Source: Hydra vulgaris
Taxonomy: Eukaryota > Cnidaria > Hydrozoa > Anthoathecata > Hydridae
Assembly: GCF_038396675.1 (NCBI RefSeq)
Contig: NC_088934.1
Span: 45,271,001-45,335,000 of the forward strand
DNA: 64,000 nt
Reading direction: 5' to 3'
The translations under genes were made by a program, and so were the position numbers. The notes beneath the pieces were generated by a model. The model saw nothing but the letters and a program-made list of their open reading frames with translations. It was not told the DNA's origin and did no database searches. Below are positions 1-11,100 of this stretch, in pieces (within the stretch, counting starts at the first letter, position 1; each line of letters starts with the position of its first letter).

Positions 1-22
1 ATATATATATATATATATATAT
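1..22. repeat. (AT)n microsatellite, cut by window edge
   Basis: Uninterrupted AT dinucleotides from the first base. The true left end lies outside the window. Confidence 0.9.
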
Positions 23-620
23 TCTTATATTCCTAATATATTCTTATATATTCTTTTGAATATTCGTTGGAATAAAAAGTAACTTAAAAAAAAAAGATAA
101 TATTGGTTTGTGAAAGGATATTAGCGCTTAAATCGCTCAAAGGTAACCCCAGTTTTAAAGAAATGTGTTGTGCAAATCAAAAACAGGGAACGTCATATTT
201 AGAGACAGGTTGCAAAATTTAATAGCAAACAGTTTTTGTAACTATTTAAAAACATTATATTTTTTTCATTCATTCTAAAGTCAATAAAAAAATAAAATCA
301 AGATTAAACTTCATCTTGTAAGATTAAGGGGTAAAGGTAGACTTTGAAAATTGATTTTGAGTTTTCTCAGTTTGCGAAAAACTGACATCCCCTGTTTTTG
401 CCCTTACCCCTTCATATATATATATATATATATATATGAACGGGCGGGTAAAAAATAATACTTTTTGCAAATGTTGTTCTTATAAAAAATCACTGAAAAC
501 TATTTATTTAGTCATGTCATTTTTTTTAGAGTTGTTCTTTTTCATTTATTTCTAAACTTTATTTTACTTCAAGTGTCTAAGTAACACAAGTCTCAATTAC
601 GGTTTAGAAATATTAGAATG
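23..620. other. No gene seen; short inverted repeat and (AT)n
   Basis: AT-rich sequence without a coding signal. GGGGTAAAGG near 329 and its near inverse CCTTACCCC near 402 bracket about 85 bases and could be a very small hairpin element. An (AT)n run lies at about 413-438. Confidence 0.5.
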
Positions 621-624
621 TCTA

Positions 625-745
625 TTGTTTTAGGTGCCGAAGATGCATACCGTCGATCGACGACATGACGAGCAGTCGAGAAAATATGTTCTGATGGCAC
701 TGAAGTTGCATTTATGCACATTTACTTGCGCGCTAAAATACAAAC
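625..745. repeat. Possible diverged SINE-body fragment
   Basis: The segment starts TTAGGTGCC and contains GAAAATATGT and a GCAC...GAAGT.GCATTTA block. All three occur in the body of the tRNA-derived SINE at 1373-1569, but with different spacing and no tRNA head. The relationship is only suggestive. Confidence 0.25.
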
Positions 746-1372
746 TGTATCTTCTATTTTCCAGGTTTTGTCCGAGAGACAAATTAATTAAAACAAGTTA
801 GAGAAGTTCTGATTAAGGTTAAGAAAATCAATGTATCATCAACCATAGGAATATTAATAATAATATATTGTATATATTAATATATTATGTATTAATATTC
901 ATTAAGGAATAATAAGTGAGTATCTGAATCAGAAACTCAAATAACTTTCCGAACGTTCAATGTTTTCTGATGGTGATAAAGAAATCTTAACTATTGAAAT
1001 TCGTAACGAATTTTCGGGTAGCATTATTAAATGATGGGTAACCGTCGCTTGATAAGTTTAGAATCCATTTCATTAATATTTAAAGTTTATAATCATTAAT
1101 TGTAATACTAGCAGTAGGCAACCCGTAATACGGGTTTGAAGTAAAAAAATTATTAATAATAATTTAATTTGTTTTCTTTAATGAAATATAAATTTTTTAA
1201 TACTTTTTTAGTTCTGCTTACTTTTATTTTTCTTGGCTTAAACAAAGTTAAACAAAACTGTAAGCTTCATTAAAAATAAAGTTAACCATTTATTTCGCAA
1301 CGTTCGGACATTAAATGCGCAAATCACAACAAAATCGTTTTGTTAAAATATGATTTGAATTATATGCATAGA
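746..1372. other. No gene seen
   Basis: AT-rich filler with short palindromic TAATATATTA-type stretches around 845-900. No coding, RNA or transposon signal was recognised. Confidence 0.5.
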
Positions 1373-1569
1373 TTTTTTTTTTTTTTATGCTGTTATTTAG
1401 GTGCCCCAAGAAGACCTAACGGTCTTGTCACAGAGCACCGCGGAAGTGCATTTAACCAGAAAGTTCACGCCTCCTTCCTTACCGTGACGCGAAAATATGT
1501 CCAAGGCTCGTTTCGAACCTGGATCTCTTGCTTACAAAGCAAGCGCTCTAACCACTGCGCCACGGCCGC
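1373..1569 (-). mobile_element. tRNA-Thr-derived SINE
   Basis: Read on the minus strand, the element opens with a tRNA-like head (1569 down to about 1504). It has an A-box-like TGGCGCAGTGGTTAGAG, an anticodon arm CTTGC-TTTGTAA-GCAAG giving anticodon TGT (threonine; plus-strand ACA at 1534-1536), and a B box GGTTCGAAAC. The 3' acceptor strand does not pair with the 5' GCGGCCG, so this is not an intact tRNA. A roughly 115-base unrelated body follows, ending in GGGGCACCTAAATAACAGC and an A-run of about 13 (plus-strand T-run at 1373-1386). Head, body and A-tail together are typical of a SINE transcribed by RNA polymerase III and mobilised by a LINE. Confidence 0.85.
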
Positions 1570-2160
1570 ACTAATTATTTAAGTCTTATTTTAAAATTCC
1601 GAAAAATTGTTTATGTAAAATATCCGGAATATATTTTCTCTTTCCTTCCTCTTAATTTTGCTTTTAGTTGAGTAGTTTCTAATTATTTTTTAAACTTTTC
1701 TTTATTTTCCTAAGAATGATGAGTGAAGCTTTAAAAATAAAAATTCACAAAAATTATACCTTAACTTGTATCTTAATATAACTTGTAAACTTGTATGAAA
1801 AGAAATTGTTCTGGATATCCGGAAAAACTATAAGTTGAAAAACATATCTGCAATTCCGGATAAGGCTAATTCTTGTATACTGCTCCTATAGTATTAAAGC
1901 TTATTACTCAAGCTATCTTTTTTTTAATAATTCAGCAGAAATTATAATAGTAATTAAAAAAAAAGTTGCGGTAAACTATGTCGATTTACTTTATATTAAC
2001 GTATATTAACATATATATTTATTTCAACATTCATCTAATTCAAATTTATACTAATGCAGAAAATATTTAGCGAAAAATGTCCGGAATATATTTTGCCTTG
2101 CGTTTGTCTTAACTTTGCGTTAAAATTATTAGTTTTATTTAAAACTTTTTATTAATTTTT
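1570..2160. other. No gene seen
   Basis: AT-rich sequence. TCCGGAATATATTTT occurs twice (about 1622 and 2080), so parts may belong to an unidentified dispersed repeat. Confidence 0.45.
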
Positions 2161-2163
2161 GTT

Positions 2164-2316
2164 TAAGTCAGGTTGATAAAAAAAAGCAATTGCTTTTACT
2201 CGACATTTTTGAAGTAATTGTTACGCTTTACGTTAATACAAATTTGAGCAAAATCGATGATTATTTTCACATAAAGGTGAGCAATTAGTCTAAAAGCGTT
2301 GAATAAAAGAAATGAT
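2164..2316. mobile_element. Degenerate MITE (GGTGAATAAAA family)
   Basis: CAGGTTGATAAAAAAAAGC followed by AATTGCTTTTACTC at the left, and an imperfect inverse with AAAGGTGAGCAATTAGTC and GTTGAATAAAAG at the right, match the ends of the better copies at 6155-6390 and 14209-14489. This copy has lost most of its terminal identity. Confidence 0.6.
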
Positions 2317-2790
2317 GGCAATCCTAATGAGCTTAACGAGCTGAAAAGGCTATAAAAGAGATGTTAAAACCATATAAAACAGCTGTAAAAATTAAATATT
2401 TAAAATTGTGTTCACTTTTTTTTTTAAATAAATTTATATACATGATAAATAGTTAAATATGTAACAAAAATATTTAAAAAAAAAATCTATATAAAGCATA
2501 TTTTTCTTAAAAAAGAATTTACGTTGAAGGCTCTTTTCCAAATGAGTTCATCTCCAGAACCGAAGAGTCAAGCATAGCATATTGTAAAGAAAACCATATT
2601 AAAATAATTAAAAATATTTATTATCGATAGGGACGACGATTAAACATTAAAAAAGCTACGTGATTCCTTGCTAGTAGGAAATTATAGAAAAATAAGTAAA
2701 AAGTAAAAAGTAAAAAAAAAAAAAAAATTAAAAAAGAACAAAATAGAAAGATTTTTAAAAACTACCTAATTTTGTGAGCAATTTGGCTAT
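2317..2790. other. No gene seen
   Basis: A/T homopolymer-rich sequence, including a long poly-A stretch around 2712-2727. Nothing recognised. Confidence 0.5.
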
Positions 2791-2802
2791 GGTGTTCATT
2801 TT

Positions 2803-3290
2803 TCATTCAAGTTTATCATCATTGGCTAAATGAAGTAAAATGCGGGCATGCGGCAAATCACACTTTTGAAACTCAATAACCTGAACATGCGTTACAACTT
2901 TGCCTAATACACCATGTTTAAATATATCATTGAGGAGGTTATTTAACTTGAGTTTAAATACTCGATTGACCAAATCAGGTTTATTATTCGCAGTCTGACT
3001 CGGATATAAATTTTCTGTTATTTCGCCCCATTTTGGGTTGCAAGTAAATATAATAAAAAGATCTGGTTTACTATACTTTTTAATAATTGCTATAGCATCT
3101 TCAAAGTTTTCTTTTAAAGCTCTAGGACTTCCTACATAAGATGATGACAAAACAACTACTCGCCCTGGTCTAACATTACATTCGTTCGCAATGTTGTTAA
3201 TATGTTCATGTAAGACATCATACTGCTCGCTTCACTTCACAGTTTATTTTGATTATTTCTAATAAAAGCAAGATTAGATTTTGGAAAATT
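2803..3290 (-). pseudogene. Helitron Rep/helicase-like N domain, remnant
   Basis: The minus-strand frame at about 3215-2803 contains PGRVVVLSSSYVGSPRAL, then KPDLFIIFTCNPKW, PDLVNRVFKLKL and VIEFQKCDLPHARILLHL. These blocks, in this order, are diagnostic of the Helitron-like N domain, the replication-initiator part of the Helitron RepHel transposase. The second His of the usual LPHAH metal-binding motif reads Arg (LPHAR), which would affect the HUH active site. Upstream, a related FIRNNQNKL stretch near 3270 is separated by a stop and a frameshift. No SF1B helicase domain and no Helitron 3' hairpin were identified, so this is an internal fragment. Confidence 0.85.
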
Positions 3291-4590
3291 AAGTGAATTA
3301 AGTGCCTTCCTTCCAACTATATCAAGCTTTTGTATTACTATGTCTTGAGCCACAAAGCTCAAGACCGAAACCGCTAATGTTTTTTATAGCTGTACATCGA
3401 GTTTGGATGAACAAAGCAGGTTACTGGCTGAATTAGAGTTTGTATTACTTACCTGAAAATTAATATTTTATGATCAATATTGAAATAATTGGGCGAGGCA
3501 AAGGAAAACTTTTTGTTTCCCATATAAAACCTCGTTAAATAAGTTCATCCAAATTCTTGACGGTAGCGAGTATAAGTTCCTCCTTTTGATTCGTCGTTTT
3601 CATTTTAATCATTTTCTTTTTCAAAACTAAAATTTCTCCCCAGTAAGATATCTTTTTTAAAAAGTTTTTTTTCAGGTTTAGATTCCCCATATAACTTTTT
3701 TACAAAAATTAACTTTCTTTATATTTAAAATTTGATAAAATAGGTAACAACGGCGCACTCTTCCGTCAAATTCTTTGTCTAAAATATGAGTGCCTCATTA
3801 TTGTTAATAAGCTTCACAAAAACTCAACTTATATAGTCAGTTTTATGACTTTTTTCACCAAATAAGAAATTTTCCTAACATTCAACTTGGTAATTATTAA
3901 GTTTATCAAAAATTTTACAAAAAATGCTTTTTTTTATTATAATTTTTCTTGTTAATTAGTCATATTTTAGTCATTTTTCTCTTCTAGCATGACATCATAA
4001 TTTTTTTTTTGCAGATTTTTCGTAATCTTCATAAAAACTCTCTACCAAAATTACCCCCGTTTTTACAAAAGAAAAAAAGATCAACACACTCTACTAATAT
4101 ATTAACTTGGGCTCGTCACAACACATTTTTCAAAAGAGCTTTTTAAATGCAATAGAAGTAGATATGGTACTCGAGGAGTAAAAAACTTCATTGTACCATA
4201 TTTGAAAAACAAAACCATTTCGTTTCTCTAGGTCATTACGCGGCCCTTTACAACAAACATATATCCTAAAATACTACAATCACAAAATTAGATTTTTATT
4301 TTCAATGATTTAGAAAACCTGAGTTCTCTGGAATTGAAAATCTAATAAATCCTAAAATTAATTTCAAACAAACCATGGGTACCCAGAAGGTCACCTAAGA
4401 TCTTATGCTGTATTCCATGAATTATTTTTTTAAATTTGAAAGTAGTCTACTTGCACATTTTATAAATGTAAAAATTTAAAGCATTTGTTTGTATCTTTTT
4501 TAAAAAACTTGCTTAGAAGTTTCATAAATAACGATGTTTCGGCACTATAATAATACTTTGTTTTCTATAATTGGAACAACGCGATTGGTG
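3291..4590. other. No gene seen
   Basis: AT-rich DNA with many T-runs. No protein-like frame or inverted repeat was recognised. Parts near 3290-3470 may be decayed upstream Helitron sequence. Confidence 0.45.
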
Positions 4591-4593
4591 ATA

Positions 4594-5300
4594 GTAGGGA
4601 TGGTTCTTTTACTTACTTTTTTTTTACCTACACGAGTTCATTTTTATCAAAAAGTAAATTACATAAGTAATTTTAAACGTTTTAAGTAAATTTACATTTT
4701 CATACAAGTAATTAATTTTTTTGAAACGACTTTTACTTTATAATGTAAGTTTTTTTACTTTACAAGTAATTTATGTAAAAGAAGATTACATCAAAAAGTA
4801 ATTAACTTTTACATGTAAGTCATTTTAAAATAAGTCCCCAGCAAGCACACAACGTTGAAACAACGTTAAAATAACGTTGATCAACGTCGATCAACGTTAT
4901 TTCAACGTTGTTTCAACGTTGTGTGCTTGCTGGGTCACATGAAAAAAGCTGTTTACTTTTACATTTATAAGTTAATTACTTTTGAAAATTACATTACATA
5001 ATATAAATTTCCCCAAACTGATTTTTACACTTACCTATAAAAGTAACTAATTAAAAAAAAGTTATATTAAAAAGTAACTTGCATATGAAAATAAATTACT
5101 TAAAAGTAATATGCTACCAAATGTAAGTTAATTTTAATAATAAAATAATATTTTTAAGTAGGAATTTTTATTTTAAAAGTAATAACAAATCTTTATTAAA
5201 TATAATTATATAAAATAAAATTTGAGTTACATAAGCTTACATTTTATATGATTTGTAAAGTAAATTAAAAATGATTTATATAAAGTAAATAAATAAATTT
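4594..5300. repeat. AAAAGTAA/TTACTTTT-rich repeat region
   Basis: About 700 bases saturated with AAAAGTAA, TTACTTTT and TTTACATGTAAG-like motifs on both strands. A similar region lies at 13320-13925. The left edge reads TAGGGATGGTTC, and its inverse GAACCATCCC occurs at 7781-7790. The repeats may therefore be subterminal motifs of a hAT-like non-autonomous element running to about 7793, but no matching target duplication was found. Confidence 0.5.
4837..4934. mobile_element. 98-bp near-perfect palindromic MITE, CCCAGC ends
   Basis: The left arm starts CCCAGCAAGCACACAACGTT and the right arm is its inverse, ending TGTGCTTGCTGGG. The two ~48-base arms differ at about one position. The interior is built from AACGTTGA/TCAACGTT units. 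No long target duplication is obvious (only TC on each side). The structure is a foldback element nested in the AAAAGTAA-rich region. Confidence 0.85.
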
Positions 5301-6154
5301 ACTTATATTTTACAATAACTTTGACAGGATCTTGTTCTAAAGTAATGCAAAAAAGTAAAACTTAAGTCACTAAGATTTAGTTTGCCTCAACATTTGATTT
5401 ACGCAGTTTTAGGTATTTCTTCCCTGTAAAGTTTAAAAATTTCAATAATAGGTTTCTGCCAATGATTAAAACCCTCTCTAGTTCCGGTCCATGATAGTTT
5501 TAGCTATAATAACCATTCTCTGAATCAAACCGTCTCACTCTCTGGCCAACCATTCAAAAGATCTGGGAATTTAGATAAAGCTGAAACAAAGCTGTTTGCA
5601 GAAGGCACTTGTACCCATGGGAGACTCGGAAAGGGCACTATTTGAAAGGAAAATAATTGGCATCATTGTTAGTTCTTTTTACAAGTTTTTTTCGTAAATG
5701 TATTTATTATTTAAAAACTAAGGAGAGAATGTTTAAACCTGTCCTGAACTAAGGGGGCTATAACATGCCCTGAAGATAAGGAGCCCCAAACTTTTTAAGA
5801 GGAAGCTTCTTTTTAGTAAAGGTTTTTTGCCACTTTGATACAAAAAAAGTTCATCTGCTCAAAGTATCCCTTGACTTTTAAAGTCTTGGTTTAAACAACT
5901 ACGGTACTTTTATTTGGGCATGAAAAATTTTGAACTCTTCACGTAAATATCTTTAACTGCGTAGTATCAGTAGCCTAGCTAACGCAAAGCCAGTATAAGT
6001 AAAACTTGCGTCCCACAAGCAAATGAACCTAGAGAACCTATTTTCTTAAACATTCTAATGTGATATAAGCAAGAACATAATTAAGTTTGGCACTTAAGTA
6101 TGTTATATTTACCAAAAGTATATTTATTTCTTATAATTATATTATATTAATAAT
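5301..6154. other. No gene seen
   Basis: AT-rich sequence with no coding or repeat structure that could be assigned. Confidence 0.45.
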
Positions 6155-6390
6155 AGTCCGGGTGAATAAAAAAAAGCAATTGCTTTTACTCAGTAATAGA
6201 TCAGTTTTACATAAATAAAAACTTCAGCAGTTTTGCACAAATTTTCATTCACGTAAAGTTAAACAGTTTACTCAGTAATTGCTCAGCTTTACGTGAAAAA
6301 AAACTTGAGCAAAATTGCAGAAATTTTTATTCTCGTAAAGCTGACCAATTAATGAGTAAAAGCAATAGCTTTTTTTTATTCACCCGGCCT
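6155..6390. mobile_element. MITE, (A)GGCCGGGTGAATAAAAA terminal repeats
   Basis: The left end reads AGTCCGGGTGAATAAAAA and the right end is the inverse of AGGCCGGGTGAATAAAAA. Long subterminal inverted segments (GCAATTGCTTTTACTCAGTAAT and CAGCTTTACGTGAA types) follow. About 236 bp with no coding capacity. It is the same family as 14209-14489 and the degenerate copy at 2164-2316. Confidence 0.85.
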
Positions 6391-7230
6391 ATATCATTTA
6401 AAAATGAACGCAAGTAGACATCATTATATTATTGGTTACCATAAAATCTTTATATGAGTTCAATATGGTTTTTAACAACACATTAAAAGACCTCATTTGT
6501 ACGTAACTATTTATAATACTATTATTTAAAGATGCTGTTGATTAAGTAATTCTAACCGGTTTAGTGATAAAAGGAATTGCCGCATTTTCAAATTATGAAA
6601 CTTTTTTACATTGATTTTAAAGTGGTATAATACCACTCAATATTTGTATTCAAATCAATTTAAAATTAAATCTTGTATTTTATTTAGTTTATATTTAAAA
6701 TAAACTTAACTAACTCAAACTTCAGAAAAACACATGATTATCAATTTTTGATGATAAGTTTTTAATGACTTTATTATGTACGGATATTTAGGGGCTTGGC
6801 AATAAGACTACTTTTGTCTTCTTTTTGCCCACGCCATTCGCCATTTTACAAAAGAAAAGTAATAATTTGTAAGGGCAAGTTTAGAAAAATTATAAAAATT
6901 AAAAATCAACCACTGCATTAAAGAATGTCTTTATGTATCAATCAATGACGAAATTAAATTTGAAAAAAAATTAATTTTATAATCAAATTAATAATAATAG
7001 AAATAAGAATAATTTGAACAATTTATATTGTTTGAAAAAAGCAAATGATCTTGTAGACTAAAGTCTCTTATAAAAACTTAATTTTCTTTGTTATTCTTCG
7101 ACAAATTTCAAGTCCACGTCATTTGATTACTTATTCACGAAAAAAGAGTGAAATAACTTTCGCTCCGAACTTTTAAATGAAGAACAGAATTTGATTGTTA
7201 GACGAACTTATAACTTAATTAAAGATAATA
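6391..7230. other. No gene seen
   Basis: AT-rich; nothing recognised. Confidence 0.45.
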
Positions 7231-7234
7231 TTTT

Positions 7235-7530
7235 AAATCCCCTAAATGACTGGGGAGGTTGCTCAAAATTTATATGGTCATAGTTTTTGAACACGAAGAG
7301 ATAATTGCATGACATTTGAGATTTATTAATGAACTTAAATTTAGTTTAAAATGTTAAAAAAAATGTATATGTAAATGTTATAAACTCGTCGCTCTCACGC
7401 TAATGGCATGAAAGGGAGGGAAACATTTTAGGGGTTTATTGTTAACAGACTCCGATTTCGCAATACTTATGAAAAGCTTTACATAAACATGAATATATAA
7501 ATGTTTGGAGTTTGCTCCAAGTCGTTACAA
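7235..7530 (+). repeat. Dispersed repeat A, copy 1
   Basis: Shares TTTATATGGTCATARTTTTTGAA and, about 250 bases later, TTTGGAGTTTGCTCCA with the copy at 38290-38580. A partial copy at 18064-18195 and an inverted copy at 19010-19300 belong to the same family. The GGAG-TTTG-CTCC core can form a small hairpin. No protein-coding content was seen. Confidence 0.65.
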
Positions 7531-7621
7531 AAAGTTAAATTCTCAAAAAAAAAACATAAAGCTTGCTACGAGCCTGATTTTAAATATGTGATTGGAATCT
7601 GGTTGTTTAAATATTGTGCAC

Positions 7622-7680
7622 TTTTGTTAACTTTTTTACTTTAAATTTTTGAAAATTTAAAGTAAAAAAGTAACAAAAAT
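7622..7680. repeat. Hairpin, about 29-bp arms
   Basis: TTTTGTTAACTTTTTTACTT is followed at once by its near-exact inverse ending AAAAAAGTAACAAAA. It resembles the AAAAGTAA motifs at 4.6-5.3 kb. Confidence 0.7.
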
Positions 7681-8168
7681 TTACTGAAATAAAAAGAAGT
7701 TATTTCATCTGTATGATAAAATAACATCAAAATACTTTTTTTCACAATCGACTATATAATTTTAAATTTAAAAGTTTTTTGAACCATCCCATAGTGCAAT
7801 GCACAGTGGGTCAGAATGCCCATTTTTGTGCCAAAATTATTTTTTTATTAAATATTATTAAATTTGATATAAATAACATACTTAGAGCTTCTAAACATAT
7901 TTGTGACTAAAAAAATGATTTTATTAATTTTTTTTTCTTAATAATTATAAATACAGCAAAAAAAAAATTAAAAAAAATGCTTTTTTCACATCTTATCAAC
8001 TCAATTCAAACACAATCCACAGAATAAACATTAAAAAATTACATTTTACTGTTTTTAATGGGTACACAATCCTATGAAAAAAATACTTTCATGTCTTATC
8101 AACTCATTCAAACACAATTTACAACTTTAAGGCAACCATCTATGTCTGCATATATTTAAATGAAGTAT

Positions 8169-11100
8169 TTACAAATTTACAATGTTATCTCCTGATAATA
8201 ATAACTCCAAAACCTCAACAGGAAAGTCTTTCTTTTTTGAAGTGCAGGTTTGCCTCAAAGATGCTATGACAGGATCAGATGAGCAAAGAAATCTTTTCAA
8301 AATATCCTCATTTGCCATACATCTTGAAGCTTTTCGAGCATGACGTTCACGAAACCGTTCGAAAAATTTGTTTGTTGCCTCCTGTGCTTCTTCACTCATC
8401 ATTCCAATTGGCAGTGAGATTCTATTAATGATGGCTGGGCCGTGGATCAGCAGTTTGTGGAGGCTTTGTGGCATGTAGTACCATGGGTACAGTTTCACAA
8501 ACAACTTTGCAGTTTCTGTACACATCATGGTAAACTTTTCAGCATTTATTTTATAGCCAATTGATATGCTTGACAAAATAATGTGCAATTTTAAAATTAG
8601 TTCTTTATTGACACCTGTTATATTTGCAAAAGATATGGCATCAGTAAATGCTCGTCGAGAAGTGTTGCCATCATTAGATGTACCAGATCCTCCAGAGTTT
8701 GGTTGATCAACAACAAGGCCCATCTGTTGAAGAAAAGCTTGTTGGACGTGAGACTTTGTTTCAGCAACTTGTTCTTTGTCTTCTGCTGTTCTTGCTTGCC
8801 ACTTTTTGATAGGCAACTTGTAACCAATATGCAGAAAACATTTAAAACATTGAATTCAGCAATGCAGTATAGATAAACCATACTGCAAGCCTTTTGCCTA
8901 GTAATTTCTTACTATGCTGGCATCAATGTTGTTCATTTCTTTTGGTGAGCATCCTCAGATAGAGCAACTGACTTGAGTTAGTAGCCTCTAGGGATTGCAA
9001 TCCCAGGATCCCGGACGTTTTTGGGTTCCGAAAGTCCCGGGATTCTAAACACAAAATCCCGAAATTTTCGGGATTATAGCAGGATTGAACTGATTAAATT
9101 ATTCTGTAATACAAAATGTTCAAATTTGGTAACTATACTGAATTATAACGAGTTATATAATGCTGCTTTGCAGGTTTATCCTGTTTATGCTTTATCCTTA
9201 CGATAAATGGAACAAATTTTTGAATAGACCATGGAGTTCGGGAGTTTATCATTGAAAAAAGTTTCACAAACACAAATTAAGGCAGGTTTGTTTGACTCAA
9301 CGTATAAAAAAACAATCGTTAAGTTTGTTGGCAAGACTTTTCGCGTTAAAAAGATAAATTGTAAAATTGTTGAGCGAACTTGTGGTTAAGTGATTGCTTG
9401 AGTTTATTAAGTCGCTTGAACGTTTTGAAATGATAACCTTTTTATTGCTTTTGTTGTTTACTGCAATAATGTTTACCGCAATATATGTTAATAATAATGT
9501 TTACTAATGCTTGAGGCATCATTTTTTTGCAATGACTTTGGAATAACTGAAGAAATTAACTTTAATATAATGCTGCTTTGCAGAAAGAATAAAGATGATG
9601 AAAAAGAAGTTGCTTGACCCAATAAAACAAAGAAGAAAGCTGCTTCGTGCACAACGAAAAGGTTTTACAGATATAGTAAATGAAAGTGAAGGTGCATCTT
9701 ATGAAGCAGGAGTGTTTTAGATATTGGTTTTTTGTTGTTTTATATGACCAAACCTTAAATGCTCTACTATTCCTCCGGGCATATTTTCAGACAAAAAAAG
9801 AAAGTTTGTAAATAAAATATGCATTTAATATGAATTGTTTTTTTGTTTTACATTTATTATTTAGCCACCATTTATTTATAAATATAAAATAAAGATTTTC
9901 TTTAATTTTTGTCTCTCAACATTAACAAACAACTTATTATGTTATTTTTTACAAAGTAGCTTGTTGCTACAGCAGCTACATCGGTAGCCAAATTTAAGAA
10001 AATTTATGTTTACAAATTTATTTTGAAATTTTGATTGTTTAGTTACTTTAGTCAAATACACTTTAAATGTTCAAATGTTATTTACATATCCAATTATTTG
10101 ATGAAGGTTATTCTGTAAAGTTTGTAATTTTAAAACATAATATGGAAGGTACCGTATATATATTTCTGCATTATTTTAAGATCTTTATATACACCTGCTG
10201 CCTGTTACACAATTAAAACAATTTAAGGCGCCATAGAAAATTAATTTCAGTCATTAAGGCATAATGAAATTAAATAAAAAATTGATAACATCAAAAAGTA
10301 TATTCATATATGCAGTATTAAGTTCTGTTTTTTAGCAAATATCTCACATTATATAAAATCCCGGGATTTTATTTACTTCAATCCCGAAATCCCGGGATCG
10401 TAATTCATGCCCGGGATTGCAATCCCTAGTAGCCTCAGATAAAGCTGTGTGTACTTTTCCATCAATCATTGTTATTTCAATCACATGCTTTACTTGAAGT
10501 ACCTTTCCATTGTTTAATATGATTTTTGTACAATTTAAATTCCTTATTTCTTCTTTTAGTTGAGCTTCTTCAGAGATTATAATATCTTAAGACTCTTTTT
10601 CAAACTGAAAACACAAAGGGCGACAATACAGAGTTGATGATGGTTTTAGGTTTCGCCACAAAGTTGTCTTTTTTCCACCAGCAAATGAGCTCAAGTCAAG
10701 TGGTACTATGCAAGTTAAAAAGAATGACTCTTCTATTTGTATATTACCGATACCATCTTTAGACACTGTTTGCTTATAGACACTTTTCCCTGTTGAGCCA
10801 TCAAATCCTGCCTTGTGTTTTAAAGTAGCAAATATGGTTGTATCACCAGCAACTATTTCAATAACTTCATTCTGTACTTGACATAGTCTTTGTGCAGTGT
10901 GGTTGACCAAGTTCTGCATTGAGATTTTAGCAAAAAAATCATCTATCTCTATTTCATTTGGATAGCAAGATAATTTTGCTGCCTTTATTATGTGATATGA
11001 AGGATAAAGCTCACAGTTTTTTCTCAAAGCAGCATTTCGATGTAGTTGATATCCATCTTTGGTCATATTTGTATCTAAAAGTAAAGCTAGAGCCTCATTG

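Noticed and set aside
1504..1569. Functional tRNA-Thr gene
   Set aside because: Internal promoter boxes and the anticodon arm are present, but the 3' acceptor strand does not pair and a non-tRNA body with an A-tail follows, so it is a SINE head.
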